Below, one piece after another: positions 21,057-25,568 of a DNA stretch of 25,568 nucleotides (position 1 is its first letter; every line of letters starts with the position of its first letter). Under the pieces are notes generated by a model. It was not told where the DNA came from. It saw nothing but the letters and a program-made list of their open reading frames with translations, and made no database searches. The translations under genes were made by a program, and so were the position numbers. This stretch comes from DATKRB01 sp036501425 (GTDB lineage: Bacteria > Actinomycetota > Acidimicrobiia > Acidimicrobiales > RAAP-2): contig DASYAI010000024.1 of NCBI GenBank assembly GCA_036501425.1, positions 1 through 25,568 of the forward strand, written 5' to 3'.

Positions 21057-22181
21057 GTGGTGATCGAAGCGGGTGGTGAGGCTCCGGACGCCCCGGACGC
21101 CCCGGACGCCCCGGACGCCAATCCGAGGGGGCGATGGTGGGCTCGCCCGCGCTCGCTGATCGCCGTGCTGGGGGTGGCGGCCCTGGTGCTGATCGCCTCG
21201 CGGCTCCATTCCGCCGAGCACGACGTCGTGACCGCCTGGCGCCATTTCAGCTGGTCGCGTATCCCGTGGCTGCTCGCCGCGCTGGCGGCTGAGGTCCTGT
21301 CCTTCTACTGCTACGCGCTGGTCCAGCGCCGGCTGCTCCGGGCCGGTGGGGCCCACTTGCGCCGGCGGACCATGGCCGCGTTGGCCCTGGCGGCGACCGG
21401 GGTGACCAACGTCGTCCCGGGGGGCTCGGCGACGGCGTCGGGGTGGTTGGTCCGCCAGTACCGCCGTCGGGGCGTGCCGATGCCGCTGGCACTGTGGGCG
21501 GTGCTCGCCGGAGGCTTTTCGGCCACCGTCTCGGTGCTGTTCCTGCTGGCGGTGGGTGCCGGGGTGGCCGGTCTGCTCCCGTGGTGGGCGCTGCTCGTGT
21601 GCCTTGTGGCCCTGGCCGGGGGTTCGGCGGTGGTGGTGGCCTCGTCGCACCGGCTCGCCGGCGTGACGCGATGGTTGGAGGGGCACGCCCGGTGGCCGGG
21701 CGTACGGATCGTCGAGAGACTGGCCCGCCGGGCGACGAACGTCCTGGGCTTCCGGGCCACCGTCCGGGGCGGCACGGCGGTCCTGGTCCTCAGCGTCGCC
21801 AACTGGGCGATGGACGTCTTCGTCGTGATCGGGGCCTTCGGCCTGCTCGGCCTCGGCATCCCGTGGCGTGCCGCGCTCTTCGCCTACGCGGTGGCCCAGG
21901 TAGCGGGCAGCATCGCCCCGTTGCCGGGCGGGGTGGGGTTCGTGGAGGGGGGCATGATCGGAGGCTTTGCCCTGGCCGGTGCCGGGGTGGGCGACGCGGT
22001 GGTGGCGACCATCGTGTACCGGGTCATCACCAGCTGGGCGGTGGCGGCCATCGGCAGCGCCATGCTGGTGGTGCTCAGCCGACGCGAGGCCCACGCGGCC
22101 GAACTGCGCGGGCCGGCGGCGACCATGGCGGCGCCGGCCGGTCGGGCGGCGGGCGAGATCGGCGGCTCGCCGTCGCCGTGA
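21057..22181 (+). CDS. Lysylphosphatidylglycerol-synthase-TM / UPF0104 family membrane protein
   Basis: A 374-aa polytopic protein of the LPG_synthase_TM (AglD2/MprF flippase-like) type. About eight hydrophobic helices run from residue 33 to 340. The family motif around NVVPGGSATASGWLVRQYRR (117-136), with Pro-Gly-Gly in the second block, and a late AGSIAPLPGGVGFVEGGMIG (282-301) are present; the P-G-G-x-G-x-x-E motif is diagnostic. Members without the catalytic domain are thought to translocate or shape lipids; the function here is unproven. The N-terminus has a four-fold Ala-Pro-Asp repeat encoded by four exact 9-bp units. It starts at GTG 21057 or 21060, probably from a leaderless mRNA. 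Confidence 0.9.
   Translation: MVIEAGGEAPDAPDAPDAPDANPRGRWWARPRSLIAVLGVAALVLIASRLHSAEHDVVTAWRHFSWSRIPWLLAALAAEVLSFYCYALVQRRLLRAGGAHLRRRTMAALALAATGVTNVVPGGSATASGWLVRQYRRRGVPMPLALWAVLAGGFSATVSVLFLLAVGAGVAGLLPWWALLVCLVALAGGSAVVVASSHRLAGVTRWLEGHARWPGVRIVERLARRATNVLGFRATVRGGTAVLVLSVANWAMDVFVVIGAFGLLGLGIPWRAALFAYAVAQVAGSIAPLPGGVGFVEGGMIGGFALAGAGVGDAVVATIVYRVITSWAVAAIGSAMLVVLSRREAHAAELRGPAATMAAPAGRAAGEIGGSPSP
21084..21119 (+). repeat. Four exact 9-bp tandem repeats (CCGGACGCC)
   Basis: Four perfect copies, in frame, encode the Asp-Ala-Pro run in the hydrophilic N-terminus of the UPF0104 protein. A 9-bp unit keeps the frame when copies are gained or lost. Confidence 0.9.
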
Positions 22182-22202
22182 CCGGCGCGGGCAGCCGCAG
22201 TG

Positions 22203-23153
22203 TCAGGCCGGTGCCGCGGGGGAGCCGCGTTCGGGCGGGGGAGGCGACCCGACGGGAGGGGCGGCGTGCCGGGCCGGCGGCGGGGCGAACCAACCGGTGC
22301 CCGGACCGCCGGGACCGGTCTCGTAGCCCGGCGCCTCGGTGCCTGCCCCCGGCCCCCGCTCGGCGGGTGGGCGTGGTCCGGGGGGTGCCGGTGCGCTCGG
22401 CGGCGACGGGACGCCCTGGGATCCGGGCAGCCCCGGTGTCGCCGGCGGGTACGGCGGCGCCGGCGGGCCGGGCAGCGCTGCCCGGATCCCTCGGATGTCG
22501 GGCGGGAGAAGGCCGATGTGGAAGGCGGCCAGCAGCGAGGCGGCCAACACCAGGTACAGGGCGCTGATGACGAGGCGCAACGCGTCGATCCGGGTGCCGG
22601 CCAGCTCGAAGACCCCCGGGCCGAGGATCCGGACCACCTGGTAGATCAGCACCACCGCCGCGCCGGCAGCGACGAACACCGCCACGAACGCCACGCTCGT
22701 CGCGTAGCTCTGCGCCACGCGGCCCGACGGCCCGAGGCGGCTGTCGGCCCCCTCGGCCAGGGCGAGGCCCCGGGGGAGGTGCGACGCGAGAAGCCCGGCG
22801 CCGATGACGGTGAAGATCCCGGTCACGACGGCGGCTCGGGCCACGGCGTCCCCGACCGGGTGCAAGGCGGCCACACCCGCCACCGGCCCGTGGTTGCCGA
22901 TGAGCTGCACCAGGGCGTCGACGACGCCGAAGCTGCCGAACAGGACCGCGAAGGCGGCGAAGAAGGAGACGCCGAAGTAGTAGACGGCCAGGGGCCGCCG
23001 GCCGGCCGCATCGGGATCCGCCCGGTTCGCCACCACCACCACCACGAAGATGCCGACGGCGGCAAGCAGCACGAAGAACACGAGCACCGCCTCGAGCAGG
23101 CCGAGGGGAACGATCGACAGCGCACCGCCCGTTGCGAGGTCCCCCGAGGTCAT
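22203..23153 (-). CDS. Multispanning membrane protein with Pro/Gly-rich tail
   Basis: A 316-aa protein with five to six hydrophobic segments in the first 220 residues: GLLEAVLVFFVLLAAVGIFV (18-37), then FGVSFFAAFAVLFGSFGVVD, VVTGIFTVIGAGLLASHL, TSVAFVAVFVAAGAAVVLIY and LVISALYLVLAASLLAAF. A tail of about 90 residues follows, almost entirely Pro, Gly and Ala (PPAPPYPPATPG and similar), probably disordered and cytosolic or extracellular. I do not recognise a functional family with certainty; the repeated four-helix pattern resembles membrane DUFs common in Actinobacteria. The ATG at 23153 is preferred, with GACAAT 6 nt upstream suggesting a leaderless start. It is convergent with the UPF0104 gene and divergent from the hydrolase. 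Confidence 0.8.
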   Translation of the reverse strand: MTSGDLATGGALSIVPLGLLEAVLVFFVLLAAVGIFVVVVVANRADPDAAGRRPLAVYYFGVSFFAAFAVLFGSFGVVDALVQLIGNHGPVAGVAALHPVGDAVARAAVVTGIFTVIGAGLLASHLPRGLALAEGADSRLGPSGRVAQSYATSVAFVAVFVAAGAAVVLIYQVVRILGPGVFELAGTRIDALRLVISALYLVLAASLLAAFHIGLLPPDIRGIRAALPGPPAPPYPPATPGLPGSQGVPSPPSAPAPPGPRPPAERGPGAGTEAPGYETGPGGPGTGWFAPPPARHAAPPVGSPPPPERGSPAAPA

Positions 23154-23159
23154 GGAGGC

Positions 23160-23165
23160 ATTGTC
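23160..23165 (-). promoter_or_regulatory. Weak -10 (GACAAT) of the membrane-protein gene
   Basis: On the minus strand GACAAT ends 6 nt before the ATG at 23153. CACAAT stands at the same distance from the alternative start of the KAS III gene. Confidence 0.3.
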
Positions 23166-23206
23166 AGGGGTGGGTGCGGGTGAAGTCAATCGGCGGGCGG
23201 GGTCAC

Positions 23207-23212
23207 TAACCT
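23207..23212 (+). promoter_or_regulatory. -10 box (TAACCT)
   Basis: TAACCT lies 7 nt before an ATG at 23220 that opens a 13-codon frame ending at 23261, overlapping the GTG start of the hydrolase at 23251. Confidence 0.4.
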
Positions 23213-23250
23213 CGGACCGATGAGCGCATTGCCGACCCGGGCCGCGGCGC

Positions 23251-24141
23251 GTGACTGCTGACGCCGCCGCCCGCCAGGTGGACGTCCGGGGGCGAGACGG
23301 CATCCGCCTGCGCGCCGACGTGGTCGGTGACCGGGGCTCGCCTGCGGTCGTGCTCCTCCACGGTGGCGGCCAGACGCGCCACTCGTGGGGCGCGACGGCC
23401 CGGGCGTTGGCCGAGACCGGTTGGCTGGCCTACGCAGTCGACCTCCGGGGCCACGGCGAGAGCGAGTGGGCGGCGGACGGCGACTACAGCCTCGATGCCT
23501 TCGCCGGTGACGTGGCGGCGGTCGCCTTGCAGTTCCCCGAGCCCCCGGCGCTGGTCGGCGCCTCGCTCGGTGGGGTGGCCTCGTTGCTGGCGGTCGGGGA
23601 GTCCGAGGGGCCCCTGGCCAGCTCGCTGGTGCTGGTGGACGTGGCGCCCCGGATCGAGCCCTCGGGGGCCCAGCGCGTGGGCGACTTCATGAGGGCCAAC
23701 CTTTCGGAGGGGTTCGGCTCGTTGGAGGAGGTGGCCGACGCCGTCGCGGCCTACAACCCCCACCGCCCCCGCCCGTCGGACCTTTCCGGGCTCCAGCGCA
23801 ACGTGCGGCTGCGCCCCGACGGTCGGTGGACCTGGCACTGGGACCCGGCGTTCATGGCCTGGCAGGACCGGGCCGACGTCACCCGGCCCCGGGTCCTGCT
23901 CGATCCCGACCGGCTCGAGGCGGCGGCGCGCCGCGTCGAGGTGCCGATGCTGCTCGTCCGGGGACGGATGAGCGACCTGCTGAGCGAGGCGGGCGCCCAC
24001 GAGCTGCTCGAGCTGGTGGGCCACGCCGAATTCGCCGACGTGGAGGGCGCCGGGCACATGGTGGCCGGGGATCGCAACGACCCCTTCAACGCCGCGGTGA
24101 CCTCGTTCCTCGCTCGGCACCGGCCGCTCACGCCCTCCTGA
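23251..24141 (+). CDS. Alpha/beta-hydrolase
   Basis: A 296-aa alpha/beta-hydrolase. The oxyanion loop is LLHGGGQTRHSWG (35-47), followed by DLRGHGESEW (64-73). The nucleophile elbow is GASLGG (103-108, Ser105). The acid is probably Asp242 in RGRMSDLLS, and the base His269 in GAGHMVAGDRND. The lid between 135 and 225 is long and Arg/Trp-rich (GRWTWHWDPAFMAW). This resembles epoxide-hydrolase/peroxidase-type members, but the substrate is unknown. It starts at GTG 23251, without a good ribosome-binding site. An ATG at 23220 in another frame, with a -10 box at leaderless distance, stops at 23261 and overlaps this start, so translation may be coupled. The 3' end lies inside a long inverted repeat. 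Confidence 0.88.
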   Translation: MTADAAARQVDVRGRDGIRLRADVVGDRGSPAVVLLHGGGQTRHSWGATARALAETGWLAYAVDLRGHGESEWAADGDYSLDAFAGDVAAVALQFPEPPALVGASLGGVASLLAVGESEGPLASSLVLVDVAPRIEPSGAQRVGDFMRANLSEGFGSLEEVADAVAAYNPHRPRPSDLSGLQRNVRLRPDGRWTWHWDPAFMAWQDRADVTRPRVLLDPDRLEAAARRVEVPMLLVRGRMSDLLSEAGAHELLELVGHAEFADVEGAGHMVAGDRNDPFNAAVTSFLARHRPLTPS

Positions 24142-24161
24142 GCGGCCGGTGCCGAGCGAGG
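24108..24161. terminator. Perfect 23-bp inverted repeat (bidirectional terminator)
   Basis: Left arm 24108-24130 and right arm 24139-24161 are perfect reverse complements around the 8-nt loop CGCCCTCC. The repeat covers the last eleven codons and the stop of the hydrolase and ends 1 nt before the stop of the convergent DUF427 gene. It has no T-tract, but the exceptionally long stem at convergent ends fits a bidirectional terminator. Confidence 0.75.
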
Positions 24162-24162
24162 C

Positions 24163-24495
24163 TCACCGGCGGGGCGGCGGGGTGGGACCGGGTCGCCCGT
24201 CGGTCGGCTCGGCGGTCACCTTCACGCCCCGCCAGAACGCGACGTAGTCGCGGATCTCCTCGGCGGCGGCGAACGGCTGGGGGTAGTACCAGGCGCCGTC
24301 GGGCTCCACGCCGGCGTCCGCCTGCACGGTGTAGTAGCTGGCATCGCCCTTCCACGGGCAATGGGTCTGGGTGTCGCTGGGCACGAGGTGCTCCCGCCGG
24401 ACGCTGGTCGGCGGGAAGTAGTGGTTGCCCTCCACGATGATGGTGTCGTCGCTCTCGGCGATCACGGTGTCGTTGTACGTTGCGCGTGCGGTCAT
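24163..24495 (-). CDS. DUF427 domain protein
   Basis: A 110-aa protein that matches the DUF427 pattern. It opens with ARATYNDTVIAESDDTIIVE (3-22), then GNHYFPPTSV (23-32) and HCPWKGDASYY (45-55), the hallmark CPxKGxAxYY motif. AWYYPQPFAAAEEIRDYVAF (68-87) and a short Pro-rich tail follow. The family is a small beta-barrel fold found widely in Actinobacteria and fungi; its biochemical role is unknown. The ATG at 24495 gives the expected length. It is divergent from the acyl-CoA dehydrogenase gene (54 bp between starts) and convergent with the alpha/beta-hydrolase across the long inverted repeat. Confidence 0.93.
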   Translation of the reverse strand: MTARATYNDTVIAESDDTIIVEGNHYFPPTSVRREHLVPSDTQTHCPWKGDASYYTVQADAGVEPDGAWYYPQPFAAAEEIRDYVAFWRGVKVTAEPTDGRPGPTPPPRR

Positions 24496-24536
24496 GGAGT
24501 GGTCAACAGCCCCCGCACGACCGTTGTTCCCTTCGG

Positions 24537-24542
24537 TACGGT
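24537..24542 (+). promoter_or_regulatory. -10 box (TACGGT), likely leaderless
   Basis: TACGGT lies 7 nt before GTG 24550, with no ribosome-binding site. The same hexamer stands at 7-8 nt from the haemoglobin and UPF0104 starts. Confidence 0.5.
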
Positions 24543-24549
24543 GGGCGAA

Positions 24550-25568
24550 GTGAGGTTCGAGCCCGCCACGCTCACCGTCGCCGAGCGCCGGCTGCAGGCC
24601 GAGGTCCGCTCGTTGCTCGACGACCTGCTCGCGCCGGGCAGCTACGTCCCGGGCCTGGGAATGGCGGCGGGGGCCTCCAAGGAGCTCTCACTCGAGCTCG
24701 GGCGGCGGGGACTGCTGGGCATGGCGCTGCCGGTCGAGTACGGGGGCGGGGACCGGAGCGCGGTCGAGCGGTTCGTGGTGGTCGAGGAGCTCCTGCGCCG
24801 GGGCGCCCCGGTCGAGCACCACTGGATCGCCGATCGCCAGAGTGGCCCAGTCATCAACCGGTTCGGCTCCGAGGCCCAGAAGCAGCGGTACCTTCCGGGG
24901 ATCTGTCGCGGCGAGCTGTGCTTCTGCATCGGCATGAGCGAGCCGGACGCCGGCAGCGACCTGGCCAACGTCAGCACCCGGGCCGCCAGGGTGGACGGTG
25001 GCTGGGTCCTCGACGGCACCAAGGTCTGGACCAGCTACGCCCACATGGCCGACTACATCGTCACGCTCTGCCGGACCTCGCAGGGCACCAACCGCCACCA
25101 GGGCCTCAGCCAACTGATCGTCGACCTGCGCTCGCCCGGCGTCACGGTTCGGCCGATCCGCTTCCTCGACGGTGGTGCCGACTTCAACGAGGTGGTGTTC
25201 GACCGGGTGTTCGTGCCCGACGACGACCTCCTGGGCGTGGAGGGTGAGGGGTGGGCGCAGAACACCTCGGAGCTCAGCTTCGAGCGCGCCGGACCCGAGC
25301 GCTGGCTGTCGCCGTACCTGGTCGTCGAGCACTTCGTGGCCGAGCACCGCGACGCGATGGGGGAGCGAGCGCTGGCCTTCCTCGGCGACGTCGTGGCCCG
25401 GTGGTGGGGCATCCGGCAGCTCTCGCTGTCGGTGGCCCGGATGATCGACCAGGGCCGTGCGCCTTCGGTCCACTCGGCGGTGGGCAAGGACCTCGGCACC
25501 CGCTTCGAGCAGGACGTCCTGGCTCGGGTCCAGACCCTGGTCGAGGAGGAGCCCGCACCAGGCGGTCC
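24550..25568 (+). CDS. Acyl-CoA dehydrogenase, N-terminal part
   Basis: The frame is open from GTG 24550 to the window edge (about 340 codons; 3' end missing). The N-terminal helical domain includes LGRRGLLGMALPVEYGGGDR (50-69), with the family A-x-P-x-x-YGG turn. FGSEAQKQRYLPGICRGELC (105-124) leads into the FAD/substrate-binding strand IGMSEPDAGSDLANVSTRA (127-145). The middle beta-domain includes GGWVLDGTKVWTSYAHMADY (150-169) and FNEVVFDRVFVPDDDLLG. The motifs place it clearly in the acyl-CoA dehydrogenase family (FAD-dependent alpha-beta desaturation of acyl-CoA thioesters). The catalytic base is expected beyond or near the window end and is not verified, so substrate class is unknown. 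The start is supported by a -10 box 7 nt upstream. Confidence 0.95.
   Translation, partial: MRFEPATLTVAERRLQAEVRSLLDDLLAPGSYVPGLGMAAGASKELSLELGRRGLLGMALPVEYGGGDRSAVERFVVVEELLRRGAPVEHHWIADRQSGPVINRFGSEAQKQRYLPGICRGELCFCIGMSEPDAGSDLANVSTRAARVDGGWVLDGTKVWTSYAHMADYIVTLCRTSQGTNRHQGLSQLIVDLRSPGVTVRPIRFLDGGADFNEVVFDRVFVPDDDLLGVEGEGWAQNTSELSFERAGPERWLSPYLVVEHFVAEHRDAMGERALAFLGDVVARWWGIRQLSLSVARMIDQGRAPSVHSAVGKDLGTRFEQDVLARVQTLVEEEPAPGG

Noticed and set aside
22808..23220. Extension of the membrane-protein frame upstream to 23303
   Set aside because: The extra 50 residues are Arg/Ser-rich, overlap the hydrolase start, and the ATG at 23153 leads directly into the first membrane helix.

Overview
The window is a high-GC (roughly 70 %) stretch of bacterial chromosome that reads as Actinomycetota, possibly an Acidimicrobiia-like lineage. 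That placement is inferred from gene content: an F420-type luciferase-like oxidoreductase, a group II truncated haemoglobin, STAS anti-anti-sigma factors, an acyl-CoA dehydrogenase, an Rpf/SLT-like cell-wall enzyme and abundant GTG starts. Several genes have a TANNNT -10 box only 6-8 nt upstream of the start codon, the actinobacterial signature of leaderless mRNAs.

Layout. 1-1014 (-) is the N-terminal part of a large secreted protein resembling Agd3-type CBM87/CE18 polysaccharide deacetylases, with visibly lower GC than the rest. A gene-poor stretch follows, then an NTF2/SnoaL-like protein and a small CxC...CxC zinc-ribbon candidate (both -). At 2808-5728 a GT-C (GT39-like) membrane glycosyltransferase (-) and a PAP2/IPC-synthase-like membrane phosphatase (+) are divergently transcribed. 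5866-7500 holds a 59-aa charged helical protein, a PHB-depolymerase-like esterase, a STAS protein lacking the phosphorylatable serine, and a possible small membrane protein. At 7565-9532 (-) an SDR with an unusual insertion is followed by an ABC-type solute-binding protein without a signal peptide. At 9722-10231 (+) a Pmp3/YqaE proteolipid sits next to a canonical STAS protein, followed by a PanE/ApbA-type reductase.

11380-13131 is the mobile region: a frameshifted 3' remnant of a TauD/TfdA dioxygenase, then an IS481-like element (11766-13056) with a frameshifted transposase. The element is flanked by a 16-bp perfect direct repeat whose right copy is the 3' end of a tRNA-Gly(TCC) gene. The element appears to have inserted into the tRNA end, and the duplication left the tRNA intact.

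13293-17474 holds a truncated haemoglobin, a MerR regulator, and a compact four-gene operon (-): a 134-aa protein of unknown function followed by three paralogous two-domain YbjQ-like proteins joined by 4-bp start/stop overlaps. I consider this operon the best candidate for an undescribed system. 17578-25568 carries the luciferase-like oxidoreductase, a FabH-like KAS III, a secreted coiled-coil plus transglycosylase-like protein, an LPG-synthase-type membrane protein, a multispanning membrane protein with a Pro/Gly-rich tail, an alpha/beta hydrolase, a DUF427 protein and the start of an acyl-CoA dehydrogenase. A perfect 23-bp inverted repeat separates the convergent hydrolase and DUF427 genes.

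Functions are assigned by recognising motifs in the translations. No database search was possible.
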